Origin: Xanthostigma xanthostigma
Taxonomy: Eukaryota; Arthropoda; Insecta; Raphidioptera; Raphidiidae
Reading direction: 5' to 3'
NCBI GenBank assembly: GCA_963575645.1
Contig: OY754473.1
Span: forward strand, 2,604,001 to 2,668,000
DNA: 64,000 nt
Shown: in pieces, positions 32,280 through 43,089 of the stretch
Layout: each line of letters begins with the position of its first letter
Position numbering within the stretch: the first letter of the stretch is position 1
Notes under the pieces: generated by a model
The model's input: only the letters and a program-made list of their open reading frames with translations
Databases searched by the model: none
Told to the model about the DNA's origin: nothing
Made by a program: the position numbers and the translations under genes

Positions 32280-33425
32280 TTAAGGAGGTTGATCCGTTAC
32301 AGTCCCAATCAAAAGTAAGTCGAATTCTAAATGGGAACTTTTATAGTTTATAAGTCGATGGTACCAATAAATTATTGTCATAAAGGCATAAATAAATAAT
32401 TTTTTTAGTATTAATTATTTCAGTACTTTATACTTAATGGACTAGCTTATGAATTTTTTGTACAAAGTTAGGTTAAAAAAATAAATTTATGTAAATACAC
32501 CCATCCCCCGATTTACACGGTACTTGTTTTACACGTTTTCGCTTTTACACGGTTTTCCAAATAAGTTTTTTTTTTTGTTTTTATCGCACTCTACTAAATG
32601 CTACTGTGATTGAACACGTGCTCTGTGTACACATCTCACGGGGAATCCCGAGCTTATGTGCTGACTTGCTGCACACGCACACTATGTCTGTATTTCTTCG
32701 CATAAAATTAAAGTTTTATCTACGGAAAATTGTATTTGAGTGAAAGTTTCACAGTTTCAGAACCTATCAATGCATTTTATTTTTATTTCTGTGTACACCT
32801 AAAAATATTGAAAAAAATCACAACTGTTAAATAGCAAAATTATGCATTTTCTGCAAGCTTTTCGATTTACACGGTTTTGACTTGAAATTTTTTAATTTTC
32901 GATTTACACGTTTTCCTCTACCGTGTAAATCGGGGGATAGGTGTATCTGTATTTTACATTTTTTTGGGGTAAATAATTAAAAAAGAAATTAGAAGTAATA
33001 AAAATTAAAATTAAATCATTAAAAAGTTGAAAATTCAGTTAAAATTGTTAAATCTGTCAAGAATAAAAGTCCATAATCAAAAAGTGCTAAATTTAATAAT
33101 TTGTTTTATTGATTAAAAGTCTCCTAATTAAATTGGAAAAAATATTAAAATTTGCGTAAGACATCGATGCTTTACATAGATAGTTTTCGGAACTGCTGAC
33201 ATTATTTGGTTATTTGCAAAAAATTAAAATGAACAGTTTGCATGCTAGCTTGACATATTTTCCATAAGCTAGACTACATGTAAAAGTTTTTTTTTAATTT
33301 TTAACTTTATAAATCTCCTAATGATTTTGGATTTTTTACAGAAAATTTTGTCATAAAAAATCTATTAAAAAAACTTTATTTCAGATTTTTTTCATTATCT
33401 TCGTAAAACGGCTCAACCTCCTTAA
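32280..33425. mobile_element. PiggyBac-like MITE with TTAA duplication, copy 1
   Basis: TTAA at both ends (32280-32283, 33422-33425). The ends are GGAGGTTGATCCGTTAC and AACGGCTCAACCTCC. The body matches 52563-53179 (direct) and 62144-62859 (inverse). TTAA duplication is the rule for piggyBac-type elements; the TIR itself does not begin with the usual CCY, so the superfamily is inferred. A second element (32498-32943) sits in it; both relatives lack it. Confidence 0.8.
32496..32945. mobile_element. Tc1/mariner-type MITE with TA duplication
   Basis: The element proper is 32498-32943 (446 bp). It starts CACCCATCCCCCGATTTACA and ends GTAAATCGGGGGATAGGTG, with TA on each side. Internal phrases (TTTACACGTTTTC, GATTTACACGG) recur in both orientations. 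The paralogues at 52706 and 62620 read GTAAATATCTGTATTTTAC or its variant straight through, giving an empty site. Confidence 0.9.
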
Positions 33426-33805
33426 AGACCGGCAGCGTTCGGATTAGAGGTAAGTTCAAACAATCTTCGAATAACAATTACTTTATTGTATTTAAAAAAC
33501 GTGTCAGCCTCATCCACATAAGTTTACTTGTGAAATGAAACTTTTTAGTTATGAACTCGTTTTATGTGTTATCAATGTTTCTGTTATATTTCCCCGCCGT
33601 GGAATCATTTCCCCTTTAACGTAACAGACAATTTCAAACAGTTGCGTCGCCAAAGAAAACGTGTGGATGCCGCTATATTTTGACGTTACTGTGGTGCCGC
33701 CGCTCCCGAATAAATCATATTCATTTACTTCTATATATTCGTTTTTTGTTGCGTAATTCACCGTCATATCACTATACTACGATATCGCTTTCTTAGGAAA
33801 TCTGG
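33426..33805. other. Unassigned DNA
   Basis: The end of the split pogo-like MITE, then nothing I can support. Confidence 0.3.
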
Positions 33806-34075
33806 GCCTGTTATAGCTGTTACTAAAAAGCAACAGCTGTTAGTAAAAAAAATAGTTGTTACTAAAAATTAACCGTTACTGAAAAGTAACTGTTACTGAA
33901 AAATAACTGTTAAAAAAGTAACTGTTACTGAAAAATAACTTTAATTAAAAAGTAACTGTTACTGAAAAATAACTGTTACTGAAAAATAACTGTTATTGAA
34001 AAGTAACTGTTACTGAAAAGTAACCGTTCCTAAAAAAATAGCTGCTATAGTTGTTACTAAAAAGTAAGTTTCGTT
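33806..34075. repeat. Minisatellite of 16-18 bp units, TAACTGTTACTGAAAAA
   Basis: About 14 units of GTTACTGAAAA(G/A)TAACT, degenerate at both edges (GTTACTAAAAAGCAACAG). The unit is itself nearly an inverted repeat (AGTAAC / GTTACT). hAT ends in this window use similar AGTAACAG words, so the array may have grown from a TIR. Confidence 0.9.
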
Positions 34076-34182
34076 CATTGCTAATAAAGACTAGAAAAGC
34101 TCAATGAACAATGCAAACCTTTGACAAAAAACTCAATTCGCCTTTTGATATAATTAATTGACGTAATTAACATTTGTTTTAA

Positions 34183-34374
34183 TTAGTGGAACGCATGTCG
34201 CGATGCTTTGGCCTGAATGGAGAACCTTTTTTTACAGCGGAGAAGAAAGGATTTGAGTTCGATGATTAATGTGTCTAGTCGAGTAGTCCAGTAGACATTG
34301 CATAATATAGAAGGTACTATCGGAATAAATGCGGTTGTTTTCAGAATCTTTGGAAATTTGTAGAGTTGATGCAT
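34183..34374 (-). pseudogene. Possible LINE C-terminal scrap
   Basis: The minus-strand frame has F-I-P-I-V-P-S-I-L-C-N and L-I-I-E-L-K-S-F-L-L, which fits the F-x-P...N...L...FK..L..FL pattern at the C-terminus of CR1/Jockey LINEs. It is cut off upstream by the element at 34376. Weak. Confidence 0.3.
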
Positions 34375-35135
34375 ATGTTATGGTCTATACCCGAATTCGG
34401 TCAATGACCGAAATAAGTGCGCAAAACTAGTTTTGACTAACGAATATTGCCCAAACCCGAAATCTTACATTTAAACGGGTATTGAGTGTCATAAAATGAA
34501 CAAAACTAGTTTTGCGCATTTTCATTTGGTCAAAACTAGTTCTGTCCATTTTTGAACGGACAATACTAGTTCTGCTTGTTTCATTCAATCAACGTCCGAA
34601 CCCGAATAAAAGTAGGGTTATGTACTTGTTTACCTATTGAATTGTTCTCCTGAATGTTAAAATTAATATAATGGTGGGATATTCAGTGTAATAAGTAAGT
34701 AAAAATGCAAGGTAAATTCGAGTCTCAACTAGTTCGGCTATTGGAGGAAACATAATTTTATGACGAAACATAATTACCTTACTACACAAAGTGAGGTTAA
34801 GAAAGCAAATTTGTTGAAAGTTGAATTAAAACCTCTGTTTGCTAAACAATACAGAATAATGAATCACTTTGATATAATAAGTATCGTTGATGTGGAAAAG
34901 ATTAAAAAACGCAAAGAAAATTCCGATGCCATACTAGTAGGTACTGTCGGTTCAGAAATGGACAGAACTAGTTCAGTCCAATTGAAAATGCGCAAAACTA
35001 GTTTTGCGCATTTTATAACAGTCAATATCCGTTTAAATGTAAGATTTCGGGTTTGGGCAATATTCGTTAGTCAAAACTAGTTTTGCGCATTTATTTCGGT
35101 CATTGTCCGAATTCGGGTATAGACCGTAACATATA
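34372..35135. mobile_element. Ginger-like DNA transposon remnant
   Basis: The element proper is 34376-35131 (756 bp). It starts TGTTATGGTCTATACCCGAA and ends TTCGGGTATAGACCGTAACA. The TIRs are longer than 100 bp (GTGCGCAAAACTAGTTTTGA and AACGAATATTGCCCAAACCC within). Flanks are CATA and TATA, a 4-bp duplication with one change. Ends of the form TGTNR and 4-bp duplications are features of Ginger elements. It encloses an open frame with integrase-type similarity (34760-35080). Confidence 0.65.
34760..35080 (+). pseudogene. Integrase-type (KRBA2/Ginger-like) protein N-terminal fragment
   Basis: The 106-codon frame contains L-T-T-Q-S-E-V-K-K-A, then A-K-Q-Y-R-I-M-N-H-F-D-I-I and V-D-V-E-K-I-K-K. 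This follows the order of a block that precedes the zinc-binding and catalytic integrase domains in insect proteins of the KRBA2/Ginger type (a ...KQYR...YD......EKL pattern). The zinc finger and DDE residues are absent. From about residue 65 on, the frame only reads through the right TIR. Recognition is by pattern, so moderate to low certainty. Confidence 0.4.
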
Positions 35136-35847
35136 CATAGTCGAGCTCTTCTTAGAATTGAAATGGTAGCTCTGCTAAGAGTCTCAGGATCAGCACGAAT
35201 AATGATTCACAGCCACCTGGTCTTTTTAATAATAACAAAACCAACAGCCGAACCTAATACCAGCATTAGTGGGCTTACTTACTTAAAATTTCAAATGCTT
35301 CTAGCTCAGTTAGGATAGCGTTCCGGGTATATGTTCATTAGACATTTTTCACTTGAAATCACCCCAGAAACACAGTCCCAGGCTATGGCAGTCATGTCGT
35401 GGAACATTCTGTATATATTGCTAGTGTATACGGTGAAAGGACGGGACTAGAATGTGGTGGGAGTACGGGTACGCTGTCGTTCTGGCAGCAAACGTGTGGA
35501 TGGGAATTGTATTTATAAACATATCATTATTTTTGCTACGGCGATAATAATAAGGGTGCCGTCGCGCGATCGGCTTGGAATGCAGACGTTTATCAAACAC
35601 AATACAACGACACAATGGCGTCGGTTCGACACGGTATTCTACTATTGTGTTGGGTTTAACCTCCGCATGTTAGGTTAGGTTCGACCGTTCGGTTGTGTTG
35701 ATAGTGTTCAAAACATCCATCATAGTTGATTGACATTCGTATCGAAATTTTAAGTGTTATTAACGGAAAAAAAGTACCGAACTCTGTTAAAGACCGATTA
35801 TGAGACCTATGATGGATACATCGAGGTTCCAGACGCAGCGCAATCTT
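35136..35847. other. Unassigned DNA
   Basis: No supported gene. GTTAGGTTAGG at about 35669 is only two telomere-like units. Confidence 0.35.
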
Positions 35848-36548
35848 ATAAGCGGCCTACACACCTTGATACAAGCTGCGATGCAGGCATCGACTCCATG
35901 TTTCATGAAACTTGCATCAGTTGCATAAACACCTACTTAAATCGAAACCTATTGCCATGTCTGAATCGACTCCATGTTCATGCAACACAAGAACAGTAGG
36001 TTAAGTTATTTTTTAGGTACCTATAGTGCTTGACGAATAAAATGAGGTACGTTTTGTCAACACCAGTTTTATTAGCAGTAGTTGGGGCACTCTTTATACT
36101 CCATAAAAGAAAAAGGAAATAGCCAAAAAAATGGTTTATAGAAAGAAAACTTTATTCGAATGCAAATTTATTGGAAGAGCTAAAAGTACATTTGTATTCC
36201 AAAGACACGTATGCAGATGATAAATGTTTATGAACTCTTCCCAAAATACACGATCACTTTCCTTCATGGAACACACAAACAACAAAGTAACCTCTAAAAT
36301 AGCGCGGGCAAATAAATTAATATCGTCTTGGCATCGACGCAATTCTACACACGCTGAAACTTGCATCAGCATCACCGACTCGGCGTCGTGGCTCGCCGAC
36401 CAAAATGGGATTCCAGACTCTGCATCGCTGCAAGCCGCAACTGATGCCAAATACGTGATTCAGTACTACACACACTGCTACTTGCATCATGAAACATAAG
36501 AGTCGATGCCTGCATCGCAGCTAACATCAAGGTGTGTAGGCCGCTTTA
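35848..36548. mobile_element. Harbinger-type element with MADF scrap
   Basis: The element proper is 35851-36545 (695 bp). It starts AGCGGCCTACACACCTTGAT and ends ATCAAGGTGTGTAGGCCGCT. The sub-terminal GCGATGCAGGCATCGACTC is inverted at the right. Flanks are ATA and TTA, a degraded 3-bp duplication. The interior holds a minus-strand reading frame with MADF similarity, the accessory protein type carried by Harbinger transposons. Confidence 0.75.
36187..36267 (-). pseudogene. MADF-domain start, truncated
   Basis: From the ATG at 36267 the minus strand reads M-K-E-S-D-R, F-W-E-E-F-I-N-I-Y and C-L-W-N-T-N. MADF domains begin with this acidic residue, F-I..Y, three to five residues, C-L-W pattern. 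Sequence after N-T-N does not continue the domain; GTACTT follows and could be a splice donor or simply a deletion joint. The 104-codon frame around it reads partly through the element's end and is not all coding. Confidence 0.45.
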
Positions 36549-36726
36549 GGTACAGTACCCGGCAAAATTTTATAGCTTTAGCAATATTTTGAATTACATT
36601 GCACACAACTATGATTTCTAAGGTGCCTTAAAAGAAACAAACGTGAAAATCGACTGACCTGCGGACCAATCCAAAAACTTTCTGCTGTTTGAAATACGTC
36701 ACAACAAATTGATTGCGTTACAAAAA

Positions 36727-37943
36727 TCTTTCCAGCCAATTGGGCTACGGGACCATTCCAACTTAAACAATGTTGGCATTTAATTATAATAAAGATAATA
36801 AAAATTTCTGATATCGTGTGAGGTGACGCGGGTAATGGCTAGTATTCAATATATTTGCTATTCGTTGCCACGATTACCTACAGAATATGTTCCACGTCAA
36901 GTAAAAATTAATCAAAGCTTGCCTAACTAGTTTATTTTTGACAGATCTATAAAACAGAAAAGTGGCTGATTTTTTTTGACGTGATAACGTCTTATAAATT
37001 GATGAATCACCAATCTTATAAATTGATGAAACACCGGCTGCATGCACGAAAAAGTGTAACGTTCCTAACGTTCGGCCTGACCCTGTGCGTGCTTTTCTCG
37101 AAAACGGCCCTAACGATTTGGATGAAATTTACTGAAAAGGGATTTTGGGGGGCAAAAAATCGTTTTAGCTAGGTCTCATCTCTCGAAAAAATCGTTTTCA
37201 TACAAATTTTATCATTATAAAAATCAATTTTTTGACGTATGAAAATACTTAAATATTGTAAGTAGGTTTTGGAATTTTATATAAACAATGAAACAATTGT
37301 TTTCAAAATATTATGACAGTTAATCTTTGAGACTTAAAATAAATACGAAAAAAAGAAAGTTAAAAAAAAAAACAATTATATTATAGGTGGTGAGTAATTT
37401 TAATAAATAAAATTAACCTAAATTTGAAGCGAAAGATGCAATATCATAGATTCGAATTATTATTATTATTATATAAATTTAGGTTATGTATTACGGAATA
37501 CGTTATCACGTAAAACTATCGTCCGTAAACCGACTTTACAAACAACCAATTTTTTTTATTTTCTAAATATTTCCGAAACTATAAAGTTTAGAAAAAATAG
37601 TTTTTAACGAAACTGTCTTTAAAAAATAAATAGAATAATAAGCCGTTATGAAAAGTTTACCATTATTACATAAAAAAACACCATTATAGCATATATCTCT
37701 TCTGCGCATGCGCCGATTTTCCCTAAAACAATAGGGCTCTTCATATTTGCATACCAAATATCCTCCGAAAATTTGGTTTCCATCTGCTCATCCGTTTGAC
37801 CTGTATCGTGTTCACAGACTAACAGACTTACAGATGTTTTTTAGATTCGGGGTTCCTCAAAACGGAAAGGTATTTTAAAAAGTGATTTTTGACCTAAACT
37901 AGTACCATTCCCCACTTGTGGGTTGGAATGGTAAAATATAAGA
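36727..37943 (-). repeat. Composite repeat, copy 2, interrupted by Z4
   Basis: Reverse complement of 1221-1857 in two pieces, 36727-36976 and 37550-37943. CCCACTTGTGGGTTGGAATG near 37911 and ATCGTGTGAGGTGACGCGGG near 36814 mark its ends. Confidence 0.7.
36977..37549 (-). mobile_element. GTGATAACGT-family element Z4
   Basis: 573 bp, inverse of Z3. It begins TGACGTGATAACGTCTTATA and ends TTTACAAACAACCAA. It lies in a T-run of the composite repeat; the copy at 1221 lacks it, with just an A-tract there. Confidence 0.88.
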
Positions 37944-38342
37944 TCAGTACTTACTAAAAAAGAATATATGAAAACAAAAAATTCTATCAGTTACAAACGA
38001 ATCGACATAACATTGCAATTACAGCGGAATGCTGTCATTTTCAAACAAAGAAATATTGTGTTTCAAAAAAAACCTACGGCTTTCAATGAATTTATAGCTT
38101 CTGACCTTTATGTAATCTGCCAATATTTACCGTTTTTGATGAAAAAAAGGAATCATATAAAATAAAAAATGAGGCTGGAATGACCGCGTTAAAAGAAATT
38201 AAATAACCTCTGACCAACCGAATGACCATAATATATCACGTGTCACGTTTGATAATGAAACAGGCGGCATTGTGTTGTATTCTAAATGATTTATTGGTCG
38301 CCAGAAGTTGGTCCGATTCTGTTATAAAAGTTGAAACGTAGA
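37944..38342. other. Unassigned DNA
   Basis: No supported feature. Confidence 0.3.
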
Positions 38343-38728
38343 TAAAGCGCGGGTCACACTAGGCTGCTGATCAGCGGCGGACAGTAGCACCAGCAAGCAG
38401 CGGCGGTCAGCCCGGTCACACTACGGCTGCTACTCGCTAGTCTACCGCGAGTAGTGGCTGCCAATCCGGTCACTACATCATCGAACATAAACCACGTGGC
38501 ACGTGATGGTTTACTCGCCTATGATGCACTGCTTCGGTCAGACTGCGCTGCTCGCCGCTGCCTGGCTACTAAAATAGAACATGTCCAATTTCACCAGCCG
38601 CTGATAAATACTCGCCGACTGGCGGCGCCAGCGGCGAATTTTATGCTCACACCAAGCTGATTGATGGCTGACAGTAGCGGCTTCCATAACTCGCGGCTGG
38701 CAACCAGTCTAGTGTGACTCGCGCTTAA
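38343..38728. mobile_element. Harbinger-type MITE with TAA duplication
   Basis: The element proper is 38346-38725 (380 bp). It starts AGCGCGGGTCACACTAGGCT and ends CTAGTGTGACTCGCGCT, with TAA on both sides (38343-38345, 38726-38728). The interior is GC-rich with GGCTGCT, GCGGCGG and CGCCGCTG words in both orientations. The 68-codon frame inside is not a gene. Confidence 0.85.
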
Positions 38729-39124
38729 GTCGTAACTCGTATTTTTTACACAATCAGAAACCAATCGCTACCTATTGATTCTTTTTAGTGTCCCGTGCAA
38801 AACGGAACATTTATATAATAACTTCGTTGTCCGTCCGTCCGTCTGTCTGTCACAGGCGGTTTTCTCTTTAACTATTTGACGCAAAAATTTGTAATTTCGC
38901 ACAATGATAGAATGGTGACCCAAATAAATAGTATAGAAACTTGGATTTTGATTCGGGGAGGTTAATGTTCTTCCTCCTTGATTCTCTGCAACTTTTGTCT
39001 GAAACTGTTTTTTTTTTCGAAAACCATCCTCTACGAAATAAAAAGGTGTTCGGGTTTTAAAAAGCATTTACATTATAGAGCTTTGTATTTCAATGAATGT
39101 TAAAGGGATTCTTTCCTAAAAGTA
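38729..39124. other. Dispersed-repeat-like DNA
   Basis: TAACTTCGTTGTCCGTCCGT and CTGTCTGTCACAGGCGG resemble a repeat phrase common in insects; no ends are definable. The 99-codon minus frame has no motif. Confidence 0.35.
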
Positions 39125-39328
39125 CAAGATCCCGATTCGACTCGATCTTCATCCATCGAGTTTTCAATTGAAATTTGAATTTTGATAATTAATTTTTTAT
39201 TAAAAATAGCTGTGCCAAGAAATCGAATGTCAGCCAAATCAATTTTTCTTTATTAATACATTATATTATCAAAATTCAAATTTCATTAGAAAACTCGATG
39301 GGTGAAGATCGAGCCAAATCGGGATCTT
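39125..39328. repeat. Foldback with about 70-bp arms
   Basis: AAGATCCCGATTCGACTCGA is answered by TCGAGCCAAATCGGGATCTT. ATTTGAATTTTGATAAT is inverted within. Confidence 0.75.
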
Positions 39329-39799
39329 AGACTATATTATAGTTTCATTTCGAAACTCTCACATCGGCGCTCAAGAATAGGCCCTGTATTTTAACATTTC
39401 AGAATCAAGTTACCTAGAAAACAACGGTTCATTAATCTTTTGTTTTGCACTATTAAAATATCAGACGATTCTAAAGTGAAATTCAACCAAGAATACGGCG
39501 TACAAAAAAAGCCATGTTTCGCTGTCGTTTTTTTTTTCACCTCCCAGAACTTCGTCTTTCAACAAGTTTCAAACTTACTTACCTGCTGAAATCTACAAAG
39601 TATTACAGCGAGTTGAAGCTGAAGAAAAATAGTGAAACTTTTAGCAGAACTAGACAATGATATATGATTAAAGGCAATGATAACATAGTATATATAACTA
39701 CTCGCTTTACGTCCAGCTTCGAATTTAGGGTTGTGAAGGCCACCGAAATAAACATTTTTTGTCGAGATCTCTGCACCATGTTAGAAAAAATCTAATCTA
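39329..39799. other. Unassigned DNA
   Basis: No supported feature. Confidence 0.3.
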
Positions 39800-40027
39800 T
39801 CTATACTAATATATAAAGTGGAAGAGTTTGTTTTTTTGAACGCGCTAATCTCAGGAACTACTGGTTCAAATTGAAAAAAATTTTTTTTGTTGGATAGCCC
39901 ATTTATCGAGGAAGGCTATAGGCTATATAAAATCAGGCTTCGACCATTAGGAGCGGAGCATCAATGAAAAATGTTGCAAAATGTATCTCAAAAATAGCTT
40001 CTATTCAGGTGAAATGCCGTAACTACA

Positions 40028-40681
40028 TACAGGGTGTCCCATTAAGAATGGGACATAGAACAACCGCAGATTCTCCAATTCAAAATAAAACGATTAAGCG
40101 AAATATGCTTAGATAAAATGTTACTCGTTTCCGAAATACGGGGTGTTGAAGTTGAAAACTGAAAAATTATTAATGTCCATATTTTTTTTAATACATCGTA
40201 TAATTTTCTAAATGTTACGCCGCTGTCTAAGTTTTAATTTTGATTATAATTTTATTTTTTTTGATATTTTCTAAGTCAATAATGTACACTTGTTAGTTTG
40301 ATGTAAAGTCATTGGTTTTCGAGATATTCGCAGTTTTTTTAAGACAAAATTGTAAAAATGAATATTATTAATAATAATACAAATAAAAAGTGCATGTCTA
40401 TCTATCTTTAACTGCGAATATCTCGAAAACCAATGACTTTACAACAAACTAACAAGTGTAAGAAAGTATTAGAAAATATCAAAAAATATAAAATTATAGT
40501 CAAAATTAAAATTTAGACAGCGGCGTAACATTTAGAAGGGGTACAAACATTACTTACTCCTGCCGTACGCCACTGGTAGAGCGAGTAATATTTTATCTAA
40601 GCATATTTCGCTTAATCGTTTTATTTTGAATTGGAAAATCTGCGGTTGTTCTATGTCCCATTCTTAATGGGACACCCTGTA
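40028..40681. mobile_element. CAGGGTGTCCC element with TA duplication
   Basis: The element proper is 40030-40679 (650 bp). It starts CAGGGTGTCCCATTAAGAAT and ends ATTCTTAATGGGACACCCTG. TA flanks both ends. The Helitron text AACTA.ATAT...CAATATTA is intact around it when compared with element A. TA duplication suggests Tc1/mariner. Relative: 31228-31949. Confidence 0.88.
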
Positions 40682-40708
40682 TATCAATATTAGGTCGTAC
40701 ATTCACAA

Positions 40709-40781
40709 GCCCGGCTAGGTCAGTCGGTAGAGCATGCGATTGTTAATATCAGGGTCGTGGGTTCGGGTCCCACGTTGAGCG
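40709..40781 (+). pseudogene. tRNA-like sequence in Helitron D
   Basis: GCCCGGCTAGGTCAGTCGGT then AGAGCATG, anticodon loop region TTGTTAA, box B GGGTTCGGGTCCC. Anticodon stem pairing is lost. Confidence 0.65.
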
Positions 40782-41032
40782 AATATATTTTTATTTTTGT
40801 TTTATTTTCCACATTGCTTTCTTCTAAGGCTTACATTATTAAATTTATTTTAATTTTATTTACGAGTAATTAAAATTAAATAAATCTAATTAATAGCTCA
40901 TTTGAAAACTGTTATAACTATAGGTACCTATATAAAAATAATTATCCTACAGTGTTTTCAATTAAATATTTATTATATTTTATTAATTACAGTAATTATT
41001 GATTTAAAAGAAATGTATTATGTACTTAAAAA

Positions 41033-41262
41033 ATAGTAGGTATATTGCACATGTAGGGAAGTAATGTCTGAGATCACATATAATTGTTGGCCGAGCCGCC
41101 GAGGCGAAGCCGAGGTCAACAAAGATGTGATCTTAGGCTTTCTTACTTTACTTCCCGTGGTGTGTATACTATTTTTTTGCTCGACGTAGGCAGGAACAGG
41201 CAACTTCGTTTAGCGCAGCGGGACGAAAGTTGACGCTTTCTGCCCGTCGAGCAAAAAAAAGT
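41033..41262. mobile_element. Small insertion in Helitron D
   Basis: Bases TAGTAGGTATATTGCACATG to GTCGAGCAAAAAAAAGT have no counterpart in Helitrons A or F. GCCGAGGCGAAGCCGAGG and an inverted pair TGAGATCACAT / ATGTGATCTTA are inside. Precise ends unclear. Confidence 0.5.
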
Positions 41263-41649
41263 ATAAATACAGCTTTTTATCGACATGCACTATGATTTTT
41301 ATCATTATATCGAAATAAGTGTCCAGCCCTGGTTATGATATCCACCCATTTTTAAACGCCCACTTAGCAATTAGAATTTTCTTTAATAATAAAAATTAAT
41401 TATCTCTAAAATCATATACCGTAACGAATTTCTATCAGCGTATAGAAAAAGTCGAGTTTATATAATAAAAACTTCTATATAAAATAAAGTTTTAAATTAA
41501 TATGCAAAAAAAAACACTTGTAATTTTCTCTAAGTCTCATCACAAACATAATAATATGCAGAATTTGTAGGTGGCAGTGAAGTATATAGTTTTTGTTGTA
41601 GAGATGAAATCTCTTTAAAAAAGTTTCCTTTTTAGGGCTTTATAAATAA

Positions 41650-42272
41650 CTAGCGGTCCCGTCCGGTTTCACCCGGGTGCAAAAGAACGAATGGGGAAGG
41701 AAGGAACATGAGTACACACATTCATATTAGTTTACCGAGATGAATGTTGTGTCCAAATTTCATGATGATCGGAGTTACCGTTCAAAAGTTTTTGTCGATA
41801 AAAAGCAGTATTTATACTTTTTTTAACTAATATTTTTTTTTTAATTAATTAAATAAAATTAAAATAAATTTTAATGTAAGCCTGAGAAGAAAGCAATGTA
41901 GAAAATAAAAATAAAAAAAAATAAAAATGCATTCGCCCAACGTAGAGCTCGAACCCACGACCCTGGTATTGACAGTCTTGTGCTCTACCGATTGCGCTAG
42001 CCGGCGTTGTATTGTTACATCGCTAATACGAGTATACTTAGTTAGTGCATTTCACCTGAATATAAGTTTATTTTTTAGATACATTTGGAACATTTTTCAT
42101 TAATGCTCCGCTCCTAATGGTCGTAGCCTGATTTTATATAGCCTATAGCCTTCCTCGATAAATGAGCTATCCAACAAAAAAAATTTTTTTCAATTTGAAC
42201 CAGTAGTTCCTGAGATTAGCGCGTTCAAACAAACAAACAAACAAACTCTTCAGCTTTATATATTAGTATAGA
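41650..42272 (-). mobile_element. Helitron-like element E, long form
   Basis: Minus strand: starts TCTATACTAATATATAAAGC and ends CGGGACCGCTAG, complete with a tRNA-like unit. The 3' flank base in element orientation is T. Confidence 0.78.
41934..42005 (-). pseudogene. tRNA-like sequence in Helitron E
   Basis: Minus strand: GCCGGCTAGCGCAATCGGTA then GAGC, anticodon loop CTGTCAA, box B GGGTTCGAGCTC, end TTGGGCG. D-stem and acceptor ends still pair partly; the anticodon differs from the Lys copy. Confidence 0.65.
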
Positions 42273-42623
42273 TTCAATTAACCCACATTTAACTGGCGTA
42301 ATTAGTTCTCTACAATAGCAGATTATCAGTCGATGGTAGTTCCCCTATGACTACTGCAGAACAATCAAAAACTTACTTCATAATTTAAAACTTAATTATA
42401 TTTTCCATATTTAACGAATATATAATGTTAGGAAATAGTGTAACAAATCTTTGCTCACAATTATTTCCATGACTACGTAATAAAAAATTATTCGTTCTAA
42501 AGAAGATCCAAATCCGGATCGAAACGTTAATCTATTACTTATATTTTTTTTTGTTAATATATTGTCTGAAAAATTGGTCGATAATTTTATTTATTAAATA
42601 GTGTAACAGTTACACAAAAACGC
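42273..42623. other. Unassigned DNA
   Basis: GATCCAAATCCGGATCGAAA is a phrase of the foldback type seen at 45816; no closed element. Confidence 0.3.
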
Positions 42624-43056
42624 TAAAGTCCGCTGCACACGAGGCTGGATTTTCCGCTAGGTTCCTTGCTAAATTTCACTACAAGTTTTCTGGCGCTGGT
42701 TTTCTTAATTGCTATTATGTGCTCGCTTCACACGAGACGTCTTTTCAAGCTTGCTCTGCAGGTAGATTCTGTGCGCACAACAAAAGTGCATGTTTATTGT
42801 CTCTGAACAGAACACACACTATAGCATAGTGTTTGTTTGTGGGCGTATCTTCAAGTCGCTTACGTGACAAGATACTGCTTCCCGATTGGTTCTTGCTCAT
42901 ACCTAGCAGCGGACCTAGCAAGAAAAATAGCCCCTGTTCTGATTTTAAAGTCTATCTTGTAAGCTAGCAGGCGAGCCCGCCATTTCCAGCTTCATACCTA
43001 GCCTACCGCCCAGCAGAAGTCCAAGCAGTGTTCCTAGTCTCGTGTCTTCTACGTCA
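42624..43056 (+). mobile_element. Harbinger-type MITE, single-unit form, right end lost
   Basis: TAA then AGTCCGCTGCACACGAGGCT. The interior has one copy of the unit that is amplified at 17756 (GATTGGTTCTTGCTCATACC, AATAGCCCCTGTTCTGATTT). It ends at CTAGTCTCGTGTC without the last TIR bases. Confidence 0.75.
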
Positions 43057-43089
43057 ACTAATTAATAGCAAGGAACGAGTGAAGGAATT

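Larger units (their letters stand above)
32254..33455. mobile_element. Pogo-like MITE, split by a TTAA element
   Basis: CAGTAAATGTTCGCTAATCC and GAAC lie just before the TTAA element at 32280; after it, GTTCGGATTAGAGG completes the inverse. The outer word CAGT with TTCGCTAATCCG is the style of Tc1/mariner pogo/Tigger ends. The outer right boundary is uncertain. Confidence 0.45.
39800..41290 (+). mobile_element. Helitron-like element D, long form with two insertions, 3' end lost
   Basis: It starts TCTATACTAATATATAAAG after an A. It is collinear with element A but contains a TA-flanked element (40030-40679), the tRNA-like unit (40709-40781) and a second insertion (about 41033-41262). It stops after TTTATCGACA without the GGGACCGCTAG end. 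Confidence 0.7.

Noticed and set aside
35665-35682. TTAGG-like telomeric words
   Set aside because: Only two units; not a telomeric array.
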